A stretch of 64,000 nucleotides of DNA from Molanna angustata (GCA_963576475.1 OY754982.1:22308336-22372335), one strand, 5' to 3'; numbered from the stretch's first letter, positions 23,563 to 34,057 are shown. Made by a program: numbers and translations. The notes: generated by a model from the letters alone, not told the origin.

Positions 23563-23924
23563 GGAGTGCAGTTACGGTAGTCGTGGCGATAAGACGTGGT
23601 GTAAATTTTTGACAATTCGACGATTATTGTGTATTGTAGTGCAGTGCGACGTACGGGGAAGGAGGAACTCGGCTGTGAACAAACATACCCAGCCTACAAA
23701 ATAAACAATCATTATTATCTATTATTTACCTACCTACATTATAATATTATTACTTTTTCTGTAGAGAAATTTATTCTCTATATTTGGTCATAGACCCGGT
23801 GTTTTTGTTTGTTATATTTTTGTTTTTTACGGAACATTTTCGTCTATTTATTTTTACATTTCTGTCTATTTATTTTTACATTTCTTCAAAAAGACCAAGA
23901 GTATCCGAAAGGCCTCCATCTCCG

Positions 23925-25223
23925 ATGGATCAGGCTCATAAAGAAGTAAGAGTAACGGACCAACCAGCACAAAGTTCAGATTCAAATAAGAATATCATTA
24001 ATGACAAAACAAAAAACACTTCATTCATTCCGATAATGAAGTTTTACGATCAAGACGCGCGCGGGCCGTACACAGTACATATCCAAAGAACAGACAAAAA
24101 ACAAACCTACCCTTTGGAAATAGGAAAAATTTTGTATTCCAGAAAAACACTCAATGTAATTAACGGATCGTTAAAATCTGAAGGACGATTTAGGGCAACA
24201 GTCGATTTTAAAACATCTAGGGACGCAAACAACTTTATAAAAAATATCTCAATCTTATCAAACAGTAAATATACTGCGTTTATCCCAACATATAACCTAA
24301 CCAGACTAGGATTAATTAAGGGTATCCCAACAGAGTATTCAGAGAAGGATATCATTGAAATAATATCCACATCGGACAAGTCGATCAAACCAATAAAAGC
24401 CAGAAGACTTAACTACAAGGACAAGTCTGGCGATAAACCAGAATGGCGGCCATCACGATCCGTTGTGATAACATTTTCAGGACAATCTTTACCATCCCAT
24501 ATTTTTATGTTCTACAACGCTTTGCATGTAGAATTATATACCTATCCTACAGTTCAATGCTTTAACTGTTATCGCTTTGGTCACACAAAAGCAGCATGTA
24601 GATCAGCTACCCGCTGTAGTATATGCGGCGACTTACACTCCACAGATAAATGTTCGAAAGATCCGGATCTTCCATCCTGCGTAAACTGCTCAGGAAATCA
24701 CAAAGCATCTAGTTTTTCATGCCCAGAACTAAACCGCCAAAAAAATATCAAGTTTTCGATGGCTTCTGAGAACTTATCATATTTCCAAGCTTCGAAAATG
24801 CATCCTCCAACCAAAAAATCGTATGCTGAAACTATTAAAAATACATCTGGCATCAATCCGGAAACACATTCATATAATAAAACTGTTTTTAGACCAAATA
24901 AACCTCGCATACAACAAAAACCAGGGTATGACAGGGACTTGCACAATTCCTTAGTTTTCAATCCAAATGGAAATTCGAAAGTAAATCCTTCAAATGGGTG
25001 TGCTTTAAATTTCGCCCAACAATATGAGAACCCGAATAGCTCCTTATCAAATGTTTCGTTAAAATTACAAAATGAGAATTCTTCTTTTATCGAAACATTA
25101 GTTTCACTCATAATTGAAACAATATCAAAATACCCCATTTCACCGTCCTACGCTGCAAATTTACTTGAACCATTAAAAGACCTTTTAATAAACTATCCTA
25201 AAACATCACTTATTAATGAATAA
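23925..25223 (+). CDS. LINE ORF1: gag-like nucleic-acid-binding protein with three CCHC knuckles
   Basis: 432 residues from the first good ATG (23925). The frame is open upstream to 23784, but without an ATG and with a hydrophobic, unlikely leader. Residues about 212-266 hold three zinc knuckles: CFNCYRFGHTKAAC (CX2CX4HX4C), CSICGDLHSTDKC (CX2CX3HX4C) and CVNCSGNHKASSFSC (CX2CX3HX6C). An RRM-like region seems likely before them (residues about 60-200, inferred from YPTVQC context and length). This protein would coat the element RNA in the cytoplasm and accompany it to the nucleus. The frame is intact. ORF2 starts 77 bp downstream. Confidence 0.88.
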   Translation: MDQAHKEVRVTDQPAQSSDSNKNIINDKTKNTSFIPIMKFYDQDARGPYTVHIQRTDKKQTYPLEIGKILYSRKTLNVINGSLKSEGRFRATVDFKTSRDANNFIKNISILSNSKYTAFIPTYNLTRLGLIKGIPTEYSEKDIIEIISTSDKSIKPIKARRLNYKDKSGDKPEWRPSRSVVITFSGQSLPSHIFMFYNALHVELYTYPTVQCFNCYRFGHTKAACRSATRCSICGDLHSTDKCSKDPDLPSCVNCSGNHKASSFSCPELNRQKNIKFSMASENLSYFQASKMHPPTKKSYAETIKNTSGINPETHSYNKTVFRPNKPRIQQKPGYDRDLHNSLVFNPNGNSKVNPSNGCALNFAQQYENPNSSLSNVSLKLQNENSSFIETLVSLIIETISKYPISPSYAANLLEPLKDLLINYPKTSLINE

Positions 25224-25300
25224 AAATACAGTCTGAATACAGATATATATAATTGAGATTTATTATAAATTATTTATAATTTATTAACATTTATTTCAAC

Positions 25301-28300
25301 ATGGATAATACAAAAAATATAAATTTTCTTCAGTGGAATATTCGCAGTATAGTAGCCAATAAAATAGAATTTATGAACATTGTAAATAAAGAATATATCT
25401 CTGTTGCAGCCATATCCGAAACATGGCTCAAACCAAATGTACCATTTCATATACCAGGTTTTAAAATAATTCGATCAGACAAGGCAGACGGACGAGCCGG
25501 TTCCGCATTGTGTATCAAAAATAATGTTTACTTTTCTGAACTTAATATAAATAATGTTCCAAATAATATTCAAATAGCAGCTGCAAATATTAACAATGTC
25601 TCGGTGTTATCAGTCTACATTCCTCCTGATATTATTTTCTTAGAACCCATATGGTCAGATCTCATTAAAGAAATTTCCGCACCTATACTAATTCTAGGTG
25701 ATTTCAACGGACAATCACCTTGTTGGGGCAGTGGATGTACAAATCGATCGGGTTCTAATATCCTCGACTTTTTGGAAGAAAACAATCTATGTTTTATTAA
25801 CGACAGTAAACCTACTCGAATCACACCTCCTCACCAAAACAAAAGCGCCGTCGACTTAAGTATTTGCTCACCCTCACTTATATCCACATTATTTTGGTCG
25901 GTTCTAGATGATGCAGGTCCCAGTGATCATCTACCAATAATTATTAAATTTGACAACAATTCTCCATGCCAAATTGATCCATATAAATCAAAGAAAATTA
26001 GATATAATACTCAAACTGCCAATTGGGACAGATTTACTCAAAATGTCGAAAACAGAATTAGGCAACTCCCTCACCCAACCATCGAAAATTCTTTGGATTG
26101 TTATGAACAATGGTCTAGAAGCATTACTGAAGCAGCCAACAATACTATTAATGTTAAAAAGAAAAATACAAATAAACCTCAACCTGCCTCTTGGTGGGAC
26201 GATGAATGCAATAAATTAGTTCGTCTCAGAAAAGCGGCCCTTAAAAAGTATAATATAAATATGTCACTAGAAAACTTCTTAAATTACAAAGCAATTCAGG
26301 CATCCACAAAGAGAACCCTTAAAAACAAAAAACGTAATGGTTGGAAGAGATTCTGTAGTACGCTTTCACCTGATACACCCGCATCCGAAATTTGGAAAAC
26401 AATAAAAAGTTTTCGATCCAACTGCAAACCCCATTCGGCGTTCCCTAACTCGCAAACATGTATAAATGAATTTATAGACAAACTAGCTCCTTCCTTTGTA
26501 CCAACCTTTGAGGAATCTGTGCCTTGTTATAACCTTCTGGAACAGTCATTGTTAGACAAACCCTTCATAATGGAAGAACTGAATATAGTTCTTGAAAACG
26601 TCTCAGACACTGCACCTGGAATAGACAATATCCCATTTAGTTTTATAAAAAATGGAGGTGAAACTTCTAAAGAATACTTTCTCAATTTAACGAACTCTTT
26701 TTTTCAATCAGGTATTATCCCAAATATATGGAAAAAACAAATAATTGTTCCAATTCCGAAACCAAACAAGGACCCAACATTAGGTTCATCATATCGCCCT
26801 ATTGCACTATCCACCACACCCCTAAAAACTGTTGAACGAATGATAAAAAATAGACTGGATTGGTATGTGGAAAATAAAAAAACACTTTCCGAGTTCCAGT
26901 TTGGATTTAGAAAAAAACATTCCACCATAGAAAGTATTACATTACTTGCAACAGAAATACAACTAGCCTATACAAAAAAAGAATTTCTTGTTGGCATTAG
27001 CCTAGATATACGAGGTGCATATGATCATGTTCTATTGCCTAAACTCAAAGAAAGACTATACGAAATTGGAATATCGACTAAATTATCTTCGTTCATTACG
27101 AACCTTTTAATCAACAGAGAAATCACACTCGACACACCCCAAAACTATCCAATTAATCGAACAGTGTTTAAAGGACTTCCCCAGGGTTCTGCCCTTAGCC
27201 CATTGTTATTCAATTTGTATTTGAGTGATATTTTTTCAAAAATACCCTCTAACATTAAAATACTTTGCTTTGCAGATGACATTTTTATATACATCACGGG
27301 AAAAGACCTGTTATTGATAGAAAGGAAATTAAAATCAGCACTCGAACTCATATATTTGTGGTTAACTTCGCATGGATTAGAACTTTCAATCGAAAAATGT
27401 AAAGCTATAATATTCACCAAAAAAAGATATATACCTCAATTGAAAATCTTTGTACAAAACCAAGAAATCCCAATAGCTAGCTCAGTCAAACTGTTAGGAG
27501 TAATATTTGATTCAAAACTGTCATGGAACGAATACACAGATTATCTATATTCTAAAGCACAAATGGGACTAAATATGATGAGAGCGATTTCACGAGTCTG
27601 GTGGGGATGTCACCCTATCACGCAAAAAATGTTCTATAGTGCATATATTCGTAGTTTAATGGAATACGCAACATTTGTAATAGGACCCACATCAAAAAAA
27701 AATCTATCCAAATTAGACAGAATTCAATCGCAAGCCTTGCGATTAATAATTGGAGCTATGAAGTCATCCCCAATAAACACTCTACAAGTGGAAGTGGTAG
27801 ATCCACCATTACACTTGAGGAGACAATTGTGTGCAGATAAGTTCTTCCTCAGATGTTTCGCATTTGAATCTCATCCGCTCGTCAACCTAGTCAGTCAATT
27901 ATTTAATGCAATAAATAATGAGCATTCAAGAATCAATCGTCCCAAACCATTATTAATTAATAGCTGGCAGATGTACAATAATATATTACCACATATTCAC
28001 CGTTACAAATCACTGCCATTGTACACAACACCTTTTGAACATTTAATCAACATCCCAGAGGTATTTCTGTCCTTTGGAATCGAGAACACACCATATGCAA
28101 ATAATCAGTTTAATACTATAATAGAATCTAACTGGAAAGACTGGAACTTATTTTTCACAGACGGTTCAAAATCCTCTTCCTCACCATCTACCGGTGCCGC
28201 AGTGTACAACTCTAATCTAACCATCGAGCACACGATAACCCTGCATAAACAATGTTCAGTTTTCACAGCAGAGGCTGTCGCAATATTAGAAGCACTAACA

Positions 28301-28588
28301 ATTATTAAATCTAAATCATGTCATAAATCTGTTATCTTTTCCGATTGTCTAAGTGTTTTGCAAAAAATTAAAAATCCGCCTTTCTCATTCCCCGTAGATG
28401 AAATATGCCTTAATATAAGATCACAGATTTATCAACTTTGCCAGAGTAATAAAAAAGTTGTTCTAGCCTGGATTCCAAGTCATTGCGGAATCACAGGAAA
28501 CGAAAAAGCTGACCATCTAGCTAAAAGAGCATCCGAAAATTTAGAGGTAAATTACCAATTCAAAATCCCATCTTCTGATATTCTATAA
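25301..28588 (+). CDS. LINE ORF2: endonuclease / reverse transcriptase / RNase H
   Basis: 1095 codons from ATG at 25301 to TAA at 28586-28588. The N-terminal AP-type endonuclease shows LQWNIRS, ISETWL, ILGDFNG (about 131) and SDHLPI (about 207). The central reverse transcriptase has YRPIAL, DIRGAYDHV (motif A), GLPQGSALSPLLF and FADD (657-660). The C-terminal RNase H has FTDGSKS (catalytic D about 954), TAEAVAILEAL, FSDCLSV and IPSHCGITGNEKAD. It nicks target DNA and copies the element RNA into it. The C-terminal zinc-binding tail follows in another frame (28585-29013), so this copy stops about 140 residues early. Confidence 0.9.
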   Translation: MDNTKNINFLQWNIRSIVANKIEFMNIVNKEYISVAAISETWLKPNVPFHIPGFKIIRSDKADGRAGSALCIKNNVYFSELNINNVPNNIQIAAANINNVSVLSVYIPPDIIFLEPIWSDLIKEISAPILILGDFNGQSPCWGSGCTNRSGSNILDFLEENNLCFINDSKPTRITPPHQNKSAVDLSICSPSLISTLFWSVLDDAGPSDHLPIIIKFDNNSPCQIDPYKSKKIRYNTQTANWDRFTQNVENRIRQLPHPTIENSLDCYEQWSRSITEAANNTINVKKKNTNKPQPASWWDDECNKLVRLRKAALKKYNINMSLENFLNYKAIQASTKRTLKNKKRNGWKRFCSTLSPDTPASEIWKTIKSFRSNCKPHSAFPNSQTCINEFIDKLAPSFVPTFEESVPCYNLLEQSLLDKPFIMEELNIVLENVSDTAPGIDNIPFSFIKNGGETSKEYFLNLTNSFFQSGIIPNIWKKQIIVPIPKPNKDPTLGSSYRPIALSTTPLKTVERMIKNRLDWYVENKKTLSEFQFGFRKKHSTIESITLLATEIQLAYTKKEFLVGISLDIRGAYDHVLLPKLKERLYEIGISTKLSSFITNLLINREITLDTPQNYPINRTVFKGLPQGSALSPLLFNLYLSDIFSKIPSNIKILCFADDIFIYITGKDLLLIERKLKSALELIYLWLTSHGLELSIEKCKAIIFTKKRYIPQLKIFVQNQEIPIASSVKLLGVIFDSKLSWNEYTDYLYSKAQMGLNMMRAISRVWWGCHPITQKMFYSAYIRSLMEYATFVIGPTSKKNLSKLDRIQSQALRLIIGAMKSSPINTLQVEVVDPPLHLRRQLCADKFFLRCFAFESHPLVNLVSQLFNAINNEHSRINRPKPLLINSWQMYNNILPHIHRYKSLPLYTTPFEHLINIPEVFLSFGIENTPYANNQFNTIIESNWKDWNLFFTDGSKSSSSPSTGAAVYNSNLTIEHTITLHKQCSVFTAEAVAILEALTIIKSKSCHKSVIFSDCLSVLQKIKNPPFSFPVDEICLNIRSQIYQLCQSNKKVVLAWIPSHCGITGNEKADHLAKRASENLEVNYQFKIPSSDIL

Positions 28589-29013
28589 ACTGCAAAATCA
28601 ATCTGTTTAATGACTGGTCACAACAATGGGCTGAATCATCGACTTTAAAAGGAAAAAATTACGCATCAATTCAATCTAATATCGCAAAAATTCCGTGGTA
28701 TAATAATTTAAGATTCGACAAACCAACAGTGTCAACAATTTGTCGGATGCGAATAGGACACTGTTGTCTAAAGTATCACCTGTACAAGTTGAATATCGTG
28801 GACTCGATCCTCTGCGATTGTGGTGATGGAGAGGAGGAGGATCTGAACCATGTCCTTTTTAGCTGCTCTAAATATAATACAAATGGTCTTTATTTCAAAA
28901 TGATCCCATATAGTCCGCTTCCAATAAACGTGAATACTCTTTTATCACATATGAACCCCATGACATTGAAAATTTTATCCAACTTCCTCAAAGTACATAA
29001 TTTGAAGATCTAA
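28585..29013 (+). pseudogene. Frameshifted C-terminal part of LINE ORF2
   Basis: Directly after the ORF2 stop the next frame reads NCKINLFNDWSQQWAES..., then CRMRIGHCCLKYHLYKLN and CDCGDG...DLNHVLFSC, ending in TAA at 29011-29013. The CxC...H.4C cluster is the usual C-terminal zinc motif after RNase H in I/R1/Jockey-type ORF2 proteins. Continuity of sense across 28585 indicates a one-base loss. Confidence 0.85.
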
Positions 29014-29100
29014 TATAGATCTACAATATAATTAAACTTGTTACATGCCGAAGAACACTACAAACGTTGGTGAACGGCAAGAAACAAAAAAAAAAAAAAA

Positions 29101-29112
29101 ATTGCAAGTATC
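29101..29112 (+). repeat. Right target-site duplication of the nested I-like LINE
   Basis: Exact copy of 23551-23562 immediately following the A tail. Confidence 0.9.
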
Positions 29113-29790
29113 TCTCAACGGAAGCACCCTACCTAACAGCAGCTCTATCGACCTGCTTGGAGTATCTATAACGAACCAATTACACTACAAGGGCTCCATT
29201 GAAGCTAAGGTGAAACTCGCCTCCAAAAAATTGAGCGTACTATATAGAGCGCGTAGATATTTTACTAAGACCCAGATCTGTATACTCTACAAAGCGCAAA
29301 TACGTCCAATTATTGAATATGGTAGTCACCTCTGGAGTGGCGCCCCCAATACCTACTGAATACCCTCGATGCTATCCAAAGGCGTGCTATACGTTTGATT
29401 GATGATCCATCACTGACTGATGGATTGCAATCACTAGAACACAGACGCAGAGTAGGTATTTTAAGTTTATTCTATAGATACTACCACGGGAATTGCTCAG
29501 AAGAACTTGCATCTTTGCACTCGCTTTACTCAATCGCAGCACCCATTCACAGTGGACCTTCAACATATACGAACAAGTCGCTTCTCGAACTCTTTTATTA
29601 ATTCAGCAGCCCGACTGTGGAACGATCTTCCGAATTCTGTGTTTCCACCTTCGTACAACCCGGGTCTTTTTAAAATCCGAATTAATAAACTATTTTCTAG
29701 ATTGTAAACCCCTCCCAACGCTACGTAGTGCGCTTCTTCGGAAGAGTAAAATGGACCCAAATCCTGATAGCTGGTGTCCTCTACGTGGAC
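29101..29790 (+). pseudogene. Older LINE (Jockey/CR1-like), part downstream of the nested insertion
   Basis: Continues from 23562: LQVSLNGSTLP, IDLLGVSITNQL, KKLSVLYRARRYFT, LYKAQIRPIIEYGSHLW, a stop or frame change near 29358, then LDAIQRRAIRLIDDP, LEHRRRVGILSLFYRYYHG, another frame change, and RTSRFSNSFINSAARLWNDL with KIRINKLFSRL ending near 29706. This is the classic thumb and C-terminal region of Jockey/CR1-like LINEs. At least two frame changes show it was dead before, or decayed after, the I-like element landed. Confidence 0.8.
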
Positions 29791-29944
29791 ATGTTAAAAA
29801 AAGACGTAATAAAGATATTAATGAAACTCCTGTTTCACATTTTATTATATATCTCGAAAGTTATACCGTTTGCATAATACCAGGCGTACAGTTTTTTTTT
29901 TTTGACATGTTTTATATAAATTTTTTTTGTTTTGTTTTTATTCA

Positions 29945-30275
29945 GGAGGGCAAGTCCAGTCAGAAGACGGAATCAAAACCATCCATGTTTACCCGTATCA
30001 TGAATATAATTACCTTATGGAGTTCTATAATATCTTATCTATGTAACAAAATATACATGGGTGTAAGAGATGGAGTGAATAACAGGGGTCGTTCCAGAAA
30101 GAGATGGCAGGAATATATGCAAAGATAGAGAAGTATGGCGTTCGGTTATCTCTGCTTACCTCATAAGGGACATGGGTGATGTATGTATAATATCTTAAGA
30201 TACATCCATGATATGGGTAAACATGGATGGTTCATGGTTTTGATTCTGCTGGTTGACCAGACTTGCCCCACTGGG
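29945..30275. repeat. Inverted repeat enclosing a LINE 3' fragment
   Basis: The left arm 29947-30030 (GGGCAAGTCCAGTCAGAAGA ... CATGTTTACCCGTATCATG) is complemented by the right arm 30190-30272 (CATGATATGGGTAAACATGG ... CCAGACTTGCCCC). Between them, 30050-30185 matches the 3' part of the LINE at 37085-37470, with an internal deletion. A single arm of the same family is at 36125-36242. Confidence 0.65.
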
Positions 30276-31013
30276 ATCCACTCAAATACACACACAAAAA
30301 AAAAAATCAAAATTGTTCCAGCAGTTTAAGAGGGGTTCAGTAACATACCTACCCAAGAATTATGTACATAAAGATGTACATTTTATAAATACATTTTTAA
30401 TAAAATAAAAAATATATATAACATTGTTTTCCTTATAACGTGACATAGAGGAGAAGCCTACCTTTAATATACCCGCGTAGCCACATACATATACTGACCA
30501 AAATATGAAATAACCAAGGTTGTCACACTGCAATAGTCATACTAATGTATCCCCTCTCTTTCGTGATATAACTGTCAATGTGGTGTACCTATGATGCAGT
30601 TGTTTAAATTCAAATTTCGGAACATGTTAAAGAAAAATATCTTAAATAGATATCTGAATATATACTGTGAAACAATATAATGATACTTTTCGATATGTGA
30701 AAAGAAAACTTTGTACCCCTTGATGAATACATGATGTTTTTTTTTTTGATCAATGACTTTTCAAACATAAATATTTTATGAATTACGGTCGAACCATGAC
30801 TATGAACCATGACATGTTCGAAACATGATCACTAGTAATAATAATTAGGTATTTACCAAATGCCTAATGAAAATGTTTTTAAATAATACATTGAAATTAT
30901 TTTGATACTCAGTAAAATTGAAAAAAAAAATTGTTTCATTATCAGACAAAATCCCTACGTACGAGGCATGCCTTTTAAGTTTTGTCGTTTGAAGATAATA
31001 ACACTACTATAAT

Positions 31014-31330
31014 CTAATAGTATCTTTTATTGTTTTTCAAAGTATTCACCACGTAGTTTAATACACTTTTCCATTCGCTCGAACCAGTATTAAAACATTT
31101 ATTCCACTCCAAAGTAGGGGTGTTCAATATGGCTGTCTCGAAAGCGTCGACTGCTTCTTCACTGGACTGGAACCTTTGACCGCGAAGATTTTTCTTAATT
31201 TTAGGAAATGTAAAGAATTCGTTAGGGCTTAGATCGGGACTGTATGGAGGATGGTCAAGAATTTCTACGTTTTCCTGCTTCAAATACTGAATAGTTTGAC
31301 GAGCGCTGTGTGAGCTTGCGTTATCATGGT
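31014..31330 (-). pseudogene. Mariner transposase, C-terminal part
   Basis: The minus strand continues DNASSH then QTIQYLKQENVEILDHPPYS, PDLSPNEFFTFPKIKKNLRG and a C-terminal tail ending at 31014. HPPYSPDLSPNEFF contains the last catalytic Asp of the mariner DD34D triad (D of SPDLSP precedes NEFF) and HDNAS holds the second. The upstream half is 2 kb away at 33296-34057. Confidence 0.85.
31322..31330. repeat. Left 9-bp target duplication (TATCATGGT)
   Basis: Identical to 33296-33304. It brackets the foldback-like element and lies in the mariner transposase at the H-D-N codons. Confidence 0.85.
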
Positions 31331-31334
31331 CGGT

Positions 31335-31540
31335 CTAGGACACTTGGCTGTGGCCACTTGGCTGCGGGACACTTGGGTGCGGGACACTTGGCTGCGAGAC
31401 ACTTGGCTGCGGCGGACATTTGGCTGCGGGACACTTGGGTGCGACGGACACTTGGGTGCGAGCCCACTTGGTTGCGAGTCCATTTGGTCGCGACGGACAC
31501 TTGGGTGTGAGCCCACTTGGTCGCGAATTCAAAAATATTT
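31335..31540 (+). repeat. ACACTTGG minisatellite, left arm
   Basis: About 12 units of 14-18 bp with consensus GGGACACTTGGGTGCG or GGACACTTGGCTGCG. The last units change to GAGCCCACTTGGTCGCGA. The left arm is about 50 bp longer than the right one. Confidence 0.9.
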
Positions 31541-31978
31541 TTTTCTGCCTAGGGCTGAAGTTTTTCGTGCTGATTTTTGTAATGCTCTTTATCATATAAG
31601 TAGTTGATATACAAGTAGGTATATACAGACATTAAAAATATAAAAAAATATATTTATTTTATTTATTTATTTGATCTTCTTGAAATTATAATTAGTACAC
31701 TGGCGGGCTTATTGCCTAGTGGCAATTTCTTCCAATTTCTACTTATGTTTGAAATTGTAAAGTAAAAACAAGGTTATTAAGCCAAATTAATTTTTACACT
31801 ATAAAAATATGAGAATTTTTCATACACACTAGTTGCATGTAACACATGAGATCCAACTGTCGATAGCGATAGTATGTATAGTTGAAGAATAAGTAAGTAC
31901 CAAACTATAAACCAATAAATCGAAATTATTGATTTTTTTTAAGATATTTTGTTTTCTACACAAAACATGTAGGTATGT

Positions 31979-32180
31979 ATGCCGACCGCCGTGGCACTGT
32001 TGGTAAGCCGTTCGGTTTCTGTGCGGGCGTCCTGGGTTCGATTCCCAGTAGAGGAGAAATATATTTAAATTCATTTCTCACGCAAATATTGCTTCTCTGG
32101 GCTGGAAACACTGGTTAGTTGGAAGAAATTGCCATACGGCAATAAACTCGCCACTTGCGCATGGTGCAAGGAAGTGTTTA
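31979..32180 (+). mobile_element. tRNA-derived SINE, family 1, inside the foldback-like element
   Basis: The head GCCGACCGCCGTGGCACTGT and B box GGGTTCGATTCCCAG match the copy at 19748, with the shared tail GAAATTGCCATACGGCAATA. Confidence 0.75.
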
Positions 32181-33084
32181 TTATTATTATGTATGTCAAG
32201 ATAGGATAGTATGGAGGTTAGTCCTTTTTTCCTACCCGGAATATGAAAACAGCATGATAGTATGTATGTATGTTTAGAGATTAAGTATCAAACTATTAAG
32301 TCTTCTTACATATTGTGTATAGGCGACAAAACAAAAAATATAACGAATTAGAAAGATAACTTATCTAGTTAAACATCAATTCATACATACCATCACGCCG
32401 TATCCCTAATTTATGTGATCTAAACAGTTTTTACTCTCCACACTATGGAATAGTGGAGTCATGATTTCACAATTTTTAAGTGTAATTTTTTTCCATCAAT
32501 TTCTCAACGAGTATCATGTAGAGAGTGCACACTGTGAGTTTCGTCGTGATGTGTTTGTATGTATGGCGTATGGCGTTCGGCGTAAGGAATTATTTTAATG
32601 TATCCTCTCTACAGCCCAAACTATAAGTCCGATCGACTTCATATTTACATCATATGTGTATAGTGGATAGATCTAGAGCTGATTAGTTTTCCATAGATAT
32701 CCGTTAATTTCTTCTCTATGATTTCATCTGTCGAAATTTTCAAAATGCTCTCACGTTATGGAAATTCGAGTTTTTTGTAAACTGATAAAATTTTGATTAA
32801 ACAAAAATACACTCATTAAAAATGCGTTCAAGGACTGTCAAAATTTAAAGAAAAAAATCTATGGTTTGCCATATCGATGTGAAACAAATTTCATATTTGT
32901 ATGAAAAATGTATATAACAGTAAAATAGTAAAATAACTTCTGTAAGGGAAAATTAAGTGATCAACTGGCACTTGTAATTGGCTGCCCAGTTTTGTAGTAG
33001 CTTGCCCTTATTTGATGGAACAACGATGTATAGTAACTTTTTAGCTGTAAGCGGTTCTTTAAATAAAAATAAATAAATAAATAT

Positions 33085-33291
33085 AAAGAGCATTACAAAA
33101 ATCAGTACGAAATATTTCATTCATAAGCAGAAAAAAATATTTTTGATTTCGCGACCAAGTGGGCTCGCACCCAAGTGTCCGTCGCACCCAAGTGTCCCGC
33201 AGCCAAATGTCCCCCGCAGCCAAGTGTCTCGCAGCCAAGTGTCCCGCACCCAAGTGTCCCGCACCTAAGTGGCCGCAGTCAAGTGTCCCAT
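33085..33291 (-). repeat. ACACTTGG minisatellite, right arm (inverted)
   Basis: The reverse complement of the left arm: CCCAAGTGTCC / GCAGCCAAGTGTC units at 33160-33291, followed inward by CAGAAAAAAATATTTTTGAT. Confidence 0.9.
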
Positions 33292-33295
33292 TCCG

Positions 33296-34057
33296 TATCA
33301 TGGTATAGGATGATGCGTCGCTTTGGGTTAGATTTCCGAAGTTCGACGATGACTTGTGGTAAACAAACTGTCGTATACCACTCAGCATTAAACGTTCTAT
33401 GATCTTCAAGTGCAATTGTCGCAACATGACCGGTTTTCGCAACGAACGTGGCCACCATCTTCTTTGAAGTGCTTCGAGAGCGAACTACTTTAGTCGGCTA
33501 TGGCTCATCTTGGAAGACCCAGACTGTAGATTGTTGTTTTGATCAGGATCGTAAGTAAAGATCCAAGATTCGTCACCACTGATGATGTCGTAGACGTGAT
33601 TTGACTCTCCTCAGTTGAACTTTTGAAGAGTTTTCTTACACCATCTGACGCGGGCCTCCTTATTATCGTCGGAAAGCAAATGCGGGATCCAACGGCAAAC
33701 TAGCTTTCTCTCACCAAGTGCCATATGCAATATCTTTTGAATGGTTGTCCCTGAGATGCCTAATAACGCCTCTATCTCTCGATATGTCACATGACGATCT
33801 TCGAGAATTAGTTGTCTCACAGCAATGATGTTTTCTTCAGTGAAGGCGGTTTTTTGACGTCCTTCACGAGATTTGTCACTAAGACTGGTATGTCCACGCT
33901 GAAATAGTTCCAGCTAGTACCAGCGTTCGACAGTCCGCAGAGATGGAGCTTCATCTTGGAACACAGATGTTATCTCTTCAAAACACTGAAGCCGTGTTAG
34001 GCCTCTTTTAAAGTTGTAGAATATGATTACACGGACATTTTTCTTAGTAAGATTCAT
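33296..34057 (-). pseudogene. Mariner transposase, N-terminal and central part
   Basis: Starts with ATG at 34057-34055 (MNLTKKNVR). It shows the helix-turn-helix region (RLQCFEEITSVFQDEAPS), then VRQLILEDRHVTYREIEALL, SDDNKEARVRWCKKTLQKFN, SGDESWI (first catalytic Asp), YDPDQNN, SKKMVATFVAKTGHVATIAL and KRRIILYH. The last residues run directly into the C-terminal part at 31330 once the foldback-like element is removed. An in-frame stop follows RTVERWY, and there are others. Confidence 0.85.

Larger units (their letters stand above)
23563..29100 (+). mobile_element. Nearly intact I-clade-like LINE (RNase H bearing), 5.5 kb
   Basis: A full-length-looking non-LTR retrotransposon: a 5' end beginning GGAGTGCAGTTACGG, a 360-bp 5' UTR, ORF1 (three zinc knuckles), a 77-bp spacer, ORF2 (endonuclease, reverse transcriptase, RNase H), a 3' UTR and an A15 tail. 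A perfect 12-bp duplication flanks it. Two ORFs, triple CCHC in ORF1 and an RNase H domain in ORF2 point to the I group rather than Jockey, CR1 or RTE; related RNase H-bearing clades are possible. It lies inside an older LINE. The only obvious lesion is a frameshift near 28585. Confidence 0.88.
31331..33295. mobile_element. Foldback-like element with minisatellite inverted arms
   Basis: 1965 bp flanked by an exact 9-bp duplication. Each end is an inverted repeat made of (G)GACACTTGGNTGCG units: the left arm runs 31335 to about 31590, the right arm about 33085 to 33291 in opposite orientation. Both arms then continue into TCAAAAATATTTTTTTCTG and TTTTTGTAATGCTCTTTAT. The middle contains a SINE copy (31979-32180) and no transposase. 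Terminal arms built of tandem repeats plus 9-bp duplications are the hallmarks of Drosophila foldback (FB) elements, which are linked to the Mutator superfamily. Assignment here is by architecture only. Confidence 0.75.

Noticed and set aside
31280..31607. Open frames coding for LRDTWVRDTW / QPSVPHPSVP repeats.
   Set aside because: Products of the ACACTTGG minisatellite in all frames; not a protein gene.
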